Positions 1 through 6,596 of a stretch of 25,443 nt of DNA are shown here, in pieces. The stretch lies in the NCBI GenBank assembly GCA_964440345.1, contig CAYTSA010000057.1:1-25443 (forward strand), in the 5' to 3' direction. The translations under genes and the position numbers were made by a program. The DNA comes from CAYTSA01 sp964440345 (GTDB taxonomy: Bacteria > Desulfobacterota > Desulfovibrionia > Desulfovibrionales > Desulfovibrionaceae). Position 1 is the first letter of the stretch, and each line of letters opens with the position of its first letter. The notes under the pieces were generated by a model, which did not search any database, had not been told where the DNA came from, and saw nothing but the letters and a program-made list of their open reading frames with translations.

Positions 1-54
1 GGCAATGATTTGCAAGCAAATCCTTGCAGAGCATTTCAACTGTGAAATGCTCTA
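1..54. repeat. Double-hairpin intergenic repeat, copy 1
   Basis: This 54-base block recurs at 4653-4706 with only two mismatches. It contains two adjacent inverted repeats. The first is centred on ATTTGC/GCAAAT and is slightly weakened here by one substitution. The second is AGAGCATTTCA/TGAAATGCTCT with a four-base loop. It lies upstream of cheW, so it may be the end of an upstream transcript or a REP-like dispersed element. The left end is cut by the window edge, so the full unit length is unknown. Confidence 0.75.
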
Positions 55-115
55 ATGGACTTTTTGAACAGGCTGCTAGCCGTCAGGCCCCACTCACCTT
101 TGTTAGGAGAAGAGC

Positions 116-631
116 ATGAGCGACGCTGCTGTTTCAGACCTCAACCAGTATCTGACCTTTACTCTGGGCGACGAGCTGTTCGCCATGGACATCGCGTCAG
201 TGCGTGAGATTCTGGACGACACCAACATCACCCGCATTCCCCGCACCCCGGAGTTCATGCGCGGTGTGCTGAACCTGCGCGGCCACGCTGTGCCGGTAGT
301 GGACTTGCGGTTGAAATTCGGCATGAGGCGTACAGAAATGACGGTGAACACCTGCGTGGTCATCACGGATATTGGTTCGGAGGACGGGTCCGCCGAAATA
401 GGCGCCCTGGCCGACTCTGTGCAGGAAGTGGTGGAGATAAGCCCGGACGAAATTGACCCAGCCCCGCGCATGGGCACGGCCATAGAGGCCAAGTTCATAA
501 AGGGCATGGGCAAGCGCGACGGCGGGTTCATCATCATCTTGGAGGTGAACCAGGTCTTTTCCCCCGAAGAGCTGGCCGCCGCTCAATCCCTTAAGGAAGA
601 CGAGCCCCCTGTCGAAGCCGTGGCCGAGTAG
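116..631 (+). CDS. cheW: CheW chemotaxis coupling protein
   Basis: A 171-residue CheW-like protein, the usual length for a single-domain CheW. CheW is the cytoplasmic adaptor that links chemoreceptors to the histidine kinase CheA. Characteristic segments are an N-terminal strand pattern (QYLTFTLGDELFAMD, residues 11-25), the receptor- and CheA-binding region around IPRTPEFMRGVLNLRG (41-56), and VPVVDLRLKFG (59-69). The ATG follows GGAGAAGAG with suitable spacing. The last 20 or so residues are acidic and proline-rich and extend past the domain. No other chemotaxis gene is adjacent, and a terminator-like hairpin follows at 656-686, so it appears monocistronic. CheV-type fusion is excluded because no receiver domain follows. 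Confidence 0.95.
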   Translation: MSDAAVSDLNQYLTFTLGDELFAMDIASVREILDDTNITRIPRTPEFMRGVLNLRGHAVPVVDLRLKFGMRRTEMTVNTCVVITDIGSEDGSAEIGALADSVQEVVEISPDEIDPAPRMGTAIEAKFIKGMGKRDGGFIIILEVNQVFSPEELAAAQSLKEDEPPVEAVAE

Positions 632-655
632 CCCCTGCGAGACACATACTGAATG

Positions 656-686
656 AGCCGCCCGGAGCCGAGCGCTAGGGGCGGCT
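656..686 (+). terminator. Candidate Rho-independent terminator of cheW
   Basis: An inverted repeat AGCCGCCC (656-663) / GGGCGGCT (679-686) lies 25 bases after the cheW stop, followed by TTGATCATT. The loop is long at 15 bases and the T tract is short, so this is a moderate rather than a strong terminator. Confidence 0.55.
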
Positions 687-752
687 TTGATCATTACGGG
701 CTGTTGGCGTTCGCAATGGCTTGAAAACCAGGCAGAAGAGGCCGGGAAGCAG

Positions 753-1553
753 TCAGGTCTCCAGCCCCTTTGCGATGATTCGCGCAGCCTCGGCGTGGAT
801 GCGGCCGTTGGACGCCAGAATGGTCGGCGCTGTCAGGTGGTATGGCTGGGCGGGGTCGTACTGGGTCACCCGGCCGCCGGCCTCTTCTACGAGCAGCCAG
901 CCCGCGGCGGTGTCCCAAGGCTTCAGGTCCGGTTCATAGAAGAAATCCAGCTTGCCGCTGGAAAGGTAAGCCAAGTCCACAGCTGCAGCGCCGTAGCGGC
1001 GCAGCCCCTGGGTGTGGGCCAGCACGGCGCCCATGGGGCCGAGCACCAGCGGCAGTTTTTCCCGAACTGTATATGGAAAACCCGTGGCCGCCACGCAGTC
1101 CTCAAGGGTGTTGGCCTCAGAAACCTCTACCCTGCGTCCGTTCAGCCAGGTCCCCCGGCCGCGTTCGGCGGCAAAGCACTCGTCCAGTATTGGGTTGTAG
1201 ACCACGCCCATGTCCACCCGGCCGTGGCGCCATAACCCCACGGACACCGCCACAAAGGGCAAGGAATGGGCGTAGTTGGTGGTGCCGTCCAAAGGATCAA
1301 TGACCCAGCACAGGCCCGAAGGCTCCAGCCCTTCGGCGCTTTCCTCGGCTAGAAAACCGGCTTCTGGCAGCACGGAGGGCAAGGCTTCTTTGAGATACTT
1401 TTCCACCGCCAGGTCGGTCTGGGTGACCAGATCGATTCGGCCTTTGCGCTTCACCTGCCGGGGCTGGTCCCAGTGCTCGCGGATAATGGCGCCGGCCTTG
1501 CGCACAGTTTCCAACACAAGGCGCATGTGGTCGGAAAACTTGGGAGAATGCAT
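753..1553 (-). CDS. Inositol monophosphatase family protein (SuhB-like)
   Basis: A 266-residue member of the Mg2+-dependent, Li+-sensitive phosphatase superfamily (inositol monophosphatase, SuhB, CysQ, archaeal FBPase). Metal-binding motifs are present: EES at 70-72, the signature WVIDPLDGTTNY (83-94) and the C-terminal PWDTAAG (212-218) with the catalytic-site Asp214. These support an active phosphomonoesterase cleaving inositol-1-phosphate or a related sugar or nucleotide phosphate; the exact substrate cannot be read from sequence. The start lies 3 bases after the mreB stop on the same strand, so it is probably cotranscribed and translationally coupled with mreB. In E. coli, SuhB also acts in rRNA antitermination, which is an alternative role. 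Confidence 0.92.
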   Translation of the reverse strand: MHSPKFSDHMRLVLETVRKAGAIIREHWDQPRQVKRKGRIDLVTQTDLAVEKYLKEALPSVLPEAGFLAEESAEGLEPSGLCWVIDPLDGTTNYAHSLPFVAVSVGLWRHGRVDMGVVYNPILDECFAAERGRGTWLNGRRVEVSEANTLEDCVAATGFPYTVREKLPLVLGPMGAVLAHTQGLRRYGAAAVDLAYLSSGKLDFFYEPDLKPWDTAAGWLLVEEAGGRVTQYDPAQPYHLTAPTILASNGRIHAEAARIIAKGLET

Positions 1554-1556
1554 ATG

Positions 1557-2582
1557 TCAGTTGATGAACACGTCTTCGTACAGTTTGAAATCGTCCAGGG
1601 TGCGCCCGGTTCCGCGGACAACAGTTGTCAGGGCGTCGTCGTCAATGCGTACGTGCAGGTTGGTGTCCTGGGCAATAAGCTTGTCCAGCCCCTTGAGCAG
1701 CGATCCTCCGCCAGCCAGCAGCAGGCCGTTGCGGCCAATGTCGCCCGCCAACTCGGCCGGGGTTTTTTCCAGAGCCTTGCGCACGGCGCGGACAATGGTT
1801 TTGACCGGCTCCTGCATGGCCTCGCGGATGTGTCCGTCTTCTATGTTGATGGTTTGGGGTGATCCTGTGACCATGTTTTTGCCGGAGATGTCCATGGTCA
1901 GGGGTTCGGGCAGGGGATAAGCGGAGCCAATAGTCATTTTGATGCGTTCAGACATGTTTTCTCCTATCTGCAGGTGAAATTGGTCCTGGCAGTAGCGTTG
2001 AATGGCCTCGTTCATCTCGTCCCCAGCCACGCGCACGGATTCAGCGTAGGCAATGGCGGAAAGGGAGATGACAGCCACCTCTGTGGTGCCGCCGCCTATA
2101 TCCACCACCATGTTGCCGATGGGTTCGTGCACCGGCAGGTCGGCGCCAATGGCGGCCGCCATGGGCTCTTCCACCAGTCGGACTTCGCGCACGCCGGCTT
2201 GTTCTGCGCTTTCGATGACGGCCCGTTTTTCCACCTGGGTAATGCCTGTGGGCACGCAGATGACGATGCGCGGTTTGATGAGGTTCATGCCATGCAAGGT
2301 TTTGCGCACAAAATATTTGATCATTTCCCGCGTGGTTTCAAAGTCGGCAATCACGCCGTCCTTGAGCGGACGGATGGCTTTGATGGATTCCGGCGTGCGG
2401 CCCAGAAACTCCTTGGCCTCTCGGCCCACGGCAAGCACTTTGTCAGTGCGGGTGTCTATGGCCACCACGGAAGGCTCGTTCAGCACAATACCGTTGCGGG
2501 GGGTGTAGAGCAGGGTGTTGGCGGTGCCCAGGTCCATGGCCAGGTTTTTGCCGAAAAAGCCGAGTAATCTGCTCAGGGACAT
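1557..2582 (-). CDS. mreB: Rod shape-determining protein MreB
   Basis: A 341-residue actin-like MreB, full length. It polymerises on the inner membrane and guides the elongasome that inserts lateral-wall peptidoglycan. The actin-fold nucleotide motifs are intact: phosphate-1 DLGTANT (17-23), phosphate-2 DIGGGTTEVAV (161-171) and the adenosine motif LLLAGGGSLLKGL near the C-terminus. The N-terminal SLSRLLGFFGKN resembles the membrane-binding amphipathic segment. No mreC or mreD follows; the next genes are an IMPase downstream and a GAF protein upstream (27-base gap). This may therefore be a stand-alone or second mreB. The SD before the ATG is weak. Confidence 0.95.
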   Translation of the reverse strand: MSLSRLLGFFGKNLAMDLGTANTLLYTPRNGIVLNEPSVVAIDTRTDKVLAVGREAKEFLGRTPESIKAIRPLKDGVIADFETTREMIKYFVRKTLHGMNLIKPRIVICVPTGITQVEKRAVIESAEQAGVREVRLVEEPMAAAIGADLPVHEPIGNMVVDIGGGTTEVAVISLSAIAYAESVRVAGDEMNEAIQRYCQDQFHLQIGENMSERIKMTIGSAYPLPEPLTMDISGKNMVTGSPQTINIEDGHIREAMQEPVKTIVRAVRKALEKTPAELAGDIGRNGLLLAGGGSLLKGLDKLIAQDTNLHVRIDDDALTTVVRGTGRTLDDFKLYEDVFIN

Positions 2583-2609
2583 ATGTGTAGACTCGTTGGT
2601 TCGGTGTTA

Positions 2610-3596
2610 TCAGGTGTTGGAAGCATGCATGGCTTGCTCGGCCATGCGCAGTCTATTCTTGAGGTAGAGATTTTCCAGAAATAAGGCAAGATGTACAGAG
2701 ACCATGTGGGCAAAAACTTTGAGCCGCTCGGTAATGACCACGTGGCCGGGGTCGGCAAAGCCGAGCACGCCGCGGGGAACCTTGTGCACCACCAGGGGCA
2801 GGCACATAAAGCTCTTGAAAGCCGGGGTCTTCAAATTGCCGCCGAACAGCGGCGAAACATTGGCCGAAGACATATCGTCGGAATACACGGCCCCATTGTT
2901 CTTGAACACCCAGCCCACAAGACCTGCGTTGATGTCCAGCCGCACTTCTTGCTCGGAGCCAGGGATGATGGGTTGGTTTGCGCCTTCCAGAAAATATCTC
3001 CTGCCGCGTTCGTCTCTTGCAGCCAGAAAGCAGTATTCAAATCCAGTAGCTTCGCTGAGCATGGCCAGCAGGTGGCGCAGAAAATCCGGCCACCGGGTGT
3101 AGCGCGTGCGCAGGCTCTGGATGAGCTGCAAACACTGATAATAGTGATATTCGCCCAGGCTTTCTTCAGCCTGGATAAACCGGGTGTGCACGTCGTGAAC
3201 CAGCTCGGCAAAAAGGTGGAGTATTTTTTGATCTTTCTCGCTAAAGGAATAGCTGCGCTTGGAGTCCAGGCACAAGGCGCCGCCGCCCTGTGGCAAGGGC
3301 GCGCCCATAAAGGCCTTTATTGACGCCTCTTTCTTGGGAGGGTAATACCCCAGCACTGACCGCTGCTGGTCGAAGTTGTTTAGCAGCATGGGTTGCCCGT
3401 CCCTGGCTATCCAGCCCACCAAGCCCTGGCCCGCCTTGATCACCGCGTCGGGGTTGATGTTGTCCCCCAGGCTGAACCGGGCGGCAAGGTAGTACTCCTC
3501 GCCGTTCTTGGCAGGCATGAAAAGCACTGCAGAATAGGCGTCGAACACGCTGCAAACGATGCCGAGGATACGCTCGAGATAACTCTTGTCACGCAT
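2610..3596 (-). CDS. Tandem GAF-domain protein
   Basis: A 328-residue soluble protein made of two GAF-like sensory domains, roughly residues 8-125 and 165-315. Each contains the recurring G(L)VGW segment: GQGLVGWIARDG in the first and NAGLVGWVFKNNG in the second. There is no visible kinase, GGDEF, HTH or receiver domain, so it looks like a sensor without a built-in output. GAF domains bind small molecules (cyclic nucleotides, haem, chromophores) or act as redox or protein-interaction modules; the ligand is unknown. It is the first gene of the apparent GAF-mreB-IMPase operon, so an influence on cell-shape or envelope functions is an inference from context. No clear SD precedes the ATG, but a TGA four codons upstream limits N-terminal extension. 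Confidence 0.85.
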   Translation of the reverse strand: MRDKSYLERILGIVCSVFDAYSAVLFMPAKNGEEYYLAARFSLGDNINPDAVIKAGQGLVGWIARDGQPMLLNNFDQQRSVLGYYPPKKEASIKAFMGAPLPQGGGALCLDSKRSYSFSEKDQKILHLFAELVHDVHTRFIQAEESLGEYHYYQCLQLIQSLRTRYTRWPDFLRHLLAMLSEATGFEYCFLAARDERGRRYFLEGANQPIIPGSEQEVRLDINAGLVGWVFKNNGAVYSDDMSSANVSPLFGGNLKTPAFKSFMCLPLVVHKVPRGVLGFADPGHVVITERLKVFAHMVSVHLALFLENLYLKNRLRMAEQAMHASNT

Positions 3597-3775
3597 AAGC
3601 TGTAGTCATACACCATCACGTCGGCAAAGGAAACAGTTTTACAAAGGCAGCGAAGCAAACACTTTTCAGGGGGTTGCAAGCAGACTGTTGCGCTGCGGCT
3701 TACTTGACGCGCCCGCCAGGGCCGGGCATGAGAACAGGCTGGCAACCCGCAATGAGTACGAGAAAGGATACATGT

Positions 3776-4111
3776 ATGGACGCAAACCATAAGAAAGCAT
3801 TGCTACAGCGCATTGACGAGGAATTGTCTGCACTGGATGAGACCGTCAAAGAGCTGGAGCAGACCACCGCGCCCGTGGAGCCGGACGCCTCCATAGGCCG
3901 GCTTTCCCGGCTGGACAACATGATCAACCAGGGCGTGGCAAAGCAGTCCCTGGACGCCTCCAAACTGCGCATGAACAAGTTGCGCCAGGCCAAAGTACGG
4001 TTGGACGAAGACCCCTTCTTTGGCGAATGCGCCGAATGTGGCGAGCTCATCGCCCCGGCCCGGCTGCTGGCCATGCCGGAGACCGAACTCTGCGTGCACT
4101 GCGCTGAATGA
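3776..4111 (+). CDS. Short DksA/TraR C4-type zinc-finger protein
   Basis: A 111-residue protein with an N-terminal helical or coiled-coil segment (about residues 5-75) and a C-terminal C4 zinc finger of the DksA/TraR family (Cys85, Cys88, Cys106, Cys109). Family members insert the coiled coil into the RNA polymerase secondary channel and modulate initiation with or without ppGpp. It is shorter than E. coli DksA (151 residues). I chose the ATG at 3776 because GAAAGGA sits about 8 bases upstream; the open frame extends further upstream but without family similarity. The GIY-YIG gene starts 7 bases after its stop, suggesting a bicistron. A related family such as YocK/YbiI-like is an alternative name. 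Confidence 0.85.
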   Translation: MDANHKKALLQRIDEELSALDETVKELEQTTAPVEPDASIGRLSRLDNMINQGVAKQSLDASKLRMNKLRQAKVRLDEDPFFGECAECGELIAPARLLAMPETELCVHCAE

Positions 4112-4118
4112 CGCACGC

Positions 4119-4412
4119 ATGGCTGATTTACCCGGCAATCTCACCTGGTTGGTCTACTTGCTTGAATGTTGCGACAGCAGCTACTACTGCGGCGTGACTA
4201 CCGACTTGGAACGGCGGCTGGCCGAACATAATGGAGAAATCCCCGGCGGGGCGCGCTACACCAGCGGCCGGCGGCCAGTAAAAGTCTTGGCCAGCGCTGC
4301 ATGCGCGGACCGGGCCGCGGCCTGCCGGCTGGAGCGCAAAGTGAAAAAAGCGCCAAAGCTGGCCAAGGAAGATATTATACGCCGCGCAAAGCAAGCTACG
4401 CATAAAGATTAA
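4119..4412 (+). CDS. GIY-YIG domain protein (UPF0213/YhbQ-like)
   Basis: A 97-residue protein consisting almost entirely of a GIY-YIG nuclease-type domain. The two-strand core reads VYLLECCDSSYYCGVT (residues 11-26), where VYLL and YYCG stand for GIY and YIG. It is followed by the conserved DLERRLAEHN with the catalytic-type Arg, and a later lysine-rich helix (LERKVKK). This size and layout match the stand-alone YhbQ/UPF0213 family, whose cellular role is poorly defined though nuclease activity is expected from the fold. The ATG lies 7 bases after the upstream stop, so it is probably translated from the same mRNA. Confidence 0.88.
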   Translation: MADLPGNLTWLVYLLECCDSSYYCGVTTDLERRLAEHNGEIPGGARYTSGRRPVKVLASAACADRAAACRLERKVKKAPKLAKEDIIRRAKQATHKD

Positions 4413-4762
4413 CCACAGAGTAACGCAGACACTGCCAAAAACCGCCAGAGAAAGGTGAGCGCCACGAAGCCAACGGCGGTGATGCGCGACAGCCTGATCC
4501 CCGTAGCCGCGAAGCGGCGCAGGGGGCAGGCGTCATATGGCAATCCATAAGACGGCGAGATGGCGCTGGCCAACACGGCTTGTTTCGCTATAGCATTTAA
4601 CGATTAAAATGCTTGCATTACGACGGGCAAAGCCCGTCTACAAGCATTTCACGGCAAGGATTTGCAAGCAAATCCTTGCAGAGCATTTCAACGGTGAAAT
4701 GCTCTAGGGATGCAGACGAAGGCGAAGCCGAGGGGATGGACGATATCTCCAGGCTGATTACG
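4413..4762. other. Intergenic region rich in hairpins
   Basis: About 350 bases between convergent genes with no credible coding frame. The left part (4413-4590) shows nothing recognisable. The right part is a chain of inverted repeats: AGCATTTAA/TTAAAATGCT (4592-4613), a compound hairpin with outer arms AAATGCTTG (4607-4615) and CAAGCATTT (4641-4649) around GACGGGC/GCCCGTC (4622-4638), and then the double-hairpin repeat at 4653-4706. The AGCATTT word recurs in several of these arms. Confidence 0.7.
4653..4706. repeat. Double-hairpin intergenic repeat, copy 2
   Basis: The second copy of the 54-base block found at 1-54. Here both hairpins are perfect: CAAGGATTTGC (4655-4665) / GCAAATCCTTG (4668-4678), and AGAGCATTTCA (4680-4690) / TGAAATGCTCT (4695-4705). 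The preserved symmetry despite base changes between copies suggests selection on, or amplification of, the folded structure, as in REP-type elements. Confidence 0.8.
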
Positions 4763-5725
4763 CTACTTTATTCCCCCGGGATCGTTGCGCATCATGCGCA
4801 GCTTCACCGGGCCGCCATTGTTTTCGTCCAGCACAATGACCTTGACGTCGGCGAATGCTGTTTTGGCCATTTCCAGAAACAGCCTGTCCCGGGTGATTTT
4901 CGGATTGCTTGCGTACATGGGATATATTTTGTTGAAGCGTTCCGCCAGCCCCCGGGCCCGGGAAACAGTCCGATTTTTCTCCGCGTGGGCCTTTTCCACC
5001 ATGGACCGGGCCTGGCCCCGGGCTTTGGGCGCGATGGCGTTGCCGTAATCCTTGGCTTTGAAGATGTGCGTGGACTTTTGCTCCCGGGCAGTGATCACTT
5101 GCTGAAAAGCAGCCTGGACTTGAGCTGGAGGCTGAATTTGCCGCGTATCCACACTGAGAAGGGTCAACCCCAACTGGTAATTGTCAGCTTTTTTCTGCAG
5201 TTTTTCGCGAATCTTGGAGGCAAGCAGGTTCTTCTCAGTAATGAGCAACGCGTCAACGCTGCGGTTGGAAACTTCTTCCAAGATGACGGCGTCGGCTAGC
5301 TGTAAAAGCAGGGCTTCTGGATCGCTGGCTGCGTGCAAATACTCATACGGGTCAGAAACCCTGTACTGCAGGGCGAACGTGGCGTGGAGGATGTTGGTGT
5401 CGCCGGTCAGGCAATACGGCTTGATGGGCAAACTGTCCTGTTCTGGTTTGGCTTCCTTGGAAAAGCCAACAAGTATACGGCGCGCTGAACGGATATTGAC
5501 CTTTTTGACGCGGTCCATGGGCCAGGGGAGTCCCAAGTGCATGCCTGGGCCCACAGTGTCCAGGTATTCGCCAAAACGCCAGCGTACGCCAGCTTCTTCC
5601 GCCTCCACCTTGAAACCGCCAGAGACAAGATACAGCAGCACAAGCAAAACCAGGCCAAAGCTTGCGGCTTTGCGCAATTTGGCGGCGAGTAGTTCGCGTT
5701 CTGAAGCTTCGAGGTGCATTATCAT
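4763..5725 (-). CDS. SPFH/HflK-like membrane protein
   Basis: A 320-residue SPFH (stomatin/prohibitin/flotillin/HflK) protein. It has one N-terminal transmembrane helix at about residues 20-38, then a periplasm-facing SPFH domain starting with FKVEAEEAGVRWRFGEY, with GPGMHLGLPWP (60-70) typical of HflK. A charged, Ala/Glu-rich helical stretch (about 205-270) follows, where SPFH proteins form the cage wall. HflK and HflC assemble into a large complex around the FtsH protease. Its ATG overlaps the upstream hflC stop (ATGA), indicating translational coupling. It is the third SPFH gene of this operon, so it may replace or supplement the HflK domain of the first gene. I leave the symbol empty because two HflK-like genes are present. 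Confidence 0.88.
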   Translation of the reverse strand: MIMHLEASERELLAAKLRKAASFGLVLLVLLYLVSGGFKVEAEEAGVRWRFGEYLDTVGPGMHLGLPWPMDRVKKVNIRSARRILVGFSKEAKPEQDSLPIKPYCLTGDTNILHATFALQYRVSDPYEYLHAASDPEALLLQLADAVILEEVSNRSVDALLITEKNLLASKIREKLQKKADNYQLGLTLLSVDTRQIQPPAQVQAAFQQVITAREQKSTHIFKAKDYGNAIAPKARGQARSMVEKAHAEKNRTVSRARGLAERFNKIYPMYASNPKITRDRLFLEMAKTAFADVKVIVLDENNGGPVKLRMMRNDPGGIK

Positions 5726-6588
5726 TCTTTCAGGTATTTAAACAGCTCGGATTCTTGGGAGAGCACCAGGGTCGTCTTACGGTCCAGAATGGTCTGGTAG
5801 GTTTCCATGGTTTTCCAGAACCGGTAGAACTCCGGGTCCTTGGAAAAAGCTTCTGCATAGATACGCGCTGCTTCCTCTTCGCCCTGGCTGGTAATGGTCA
5901 TGGCTTCCAGCTCCGCCTTGGCCAGTATGTCGCTCTTTGCGCGTTCGGCTTCAGCCTTGATAATGGCGGCCTGTTCTTCGCCTTCTGCCCGGTACTTTTT
6001 GGCAATGGCGTTGCGCTCCGCGCGCATGCGCCGGTATACCGCCCTGGCGTTGCTTTCAGGCAAGGCCAGTTGGCTGACCCCCACTTCGACGATGTCAACA
6101 CCGTAGTGTTCCTTGGTCATGGAGGCCACGTCTTGGGTTATGCGCTGTTCCATGAAACGAAATTTGTTTGTCTGGTTCAGGGAAATGATATCGTCAAAAG
6201 CAATATCGCCAATGGCAGCCCCGCTTTTGGAGCTGAGGATGTCGTCGATTTTCTCTGTGGCCTTTTCACTGTTGCGCACAGAGAGGAAGAAGTGCCTGGG
6301 GTCGGACACCTTCCAACTGACGAAGAATTTGAAGATGACGTTTTTTTTGTCTTTAGTCAGATTTTCCACAAGCCGGGATTCGTAGAGTTGCACCCGCTTG
6401 TCGATGCGATTTATTTCTTCCACCCCTGGGGGCCACCGCAGGTGGAAGCCGGGCTCAGAAATGACAGAGACTGGCTTGCCGAAACGGGTGACCACAGCAA
6501 ATTCATTGGTGGAAACAGTAAAGGTGAACAGTGCGTAGCCTGCAGCCAGGGCGGCGGCAACGCCGCAAATCCAGTAGAGTATGCGCAT
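5722..6588 (-). CDS. hflC: HflC-type SPFH protein
   Basis: A 288-residue HflC-like protein of normal length. It has an N-terminal membrane helix (about residues 4-22), then the SPFH domain beginning TNEFAVVTRFGKP, with EPGFHLRWPPGVEEINRIDKR, a segment characteristic of HflC. The C-terminal DPEFYRFWKTMETY is also typical. The helical stretch RAEGEEQAAIIKAEAERAK matches the cage-wall region. HflC pairs with HflK in the inner membrane and modulates FtsH proteolysis. I chose the ATG at 6588 because GAGGAC lies about 5 bases upstream; a TTG at 6600 overlapping the upstream stop is an alternative start. Confidence 0.93.
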   Translation of the reverse strand: MRILYWICGVAAALAAGYALFTFTVSTNEFAVVTRFGKPVSVISEPGFHLRWPPGVEEINRIDKRVQLYESRLVENLTKDKKNVIFKFFVSWKVSDPRHFFLSVRNSEKATEKIDDILSSKSGAAIGDIAFDDIISLNQTNKFRFMEQRITQDVASMTKEHYGVDIVEVGVSQLALPESNARAVYRRMRAERNAIAKKYRAEGEEQAAIIKAEAERAKSDILAKAELEAMTITSQGEEEAARIYAEAFSKDPEFYRFWKTMETYQTILDRKTTLVLSQESELFKYLKE

Positions 6589-6596
6589 GGAAGTCC

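Noticed and set aside
4613..5299. 228-codon plus-strand frame starting in the hairpin region
   Set aside because: Overlaps the SPFH gene antisense and begins inside a repeat; no domain features.
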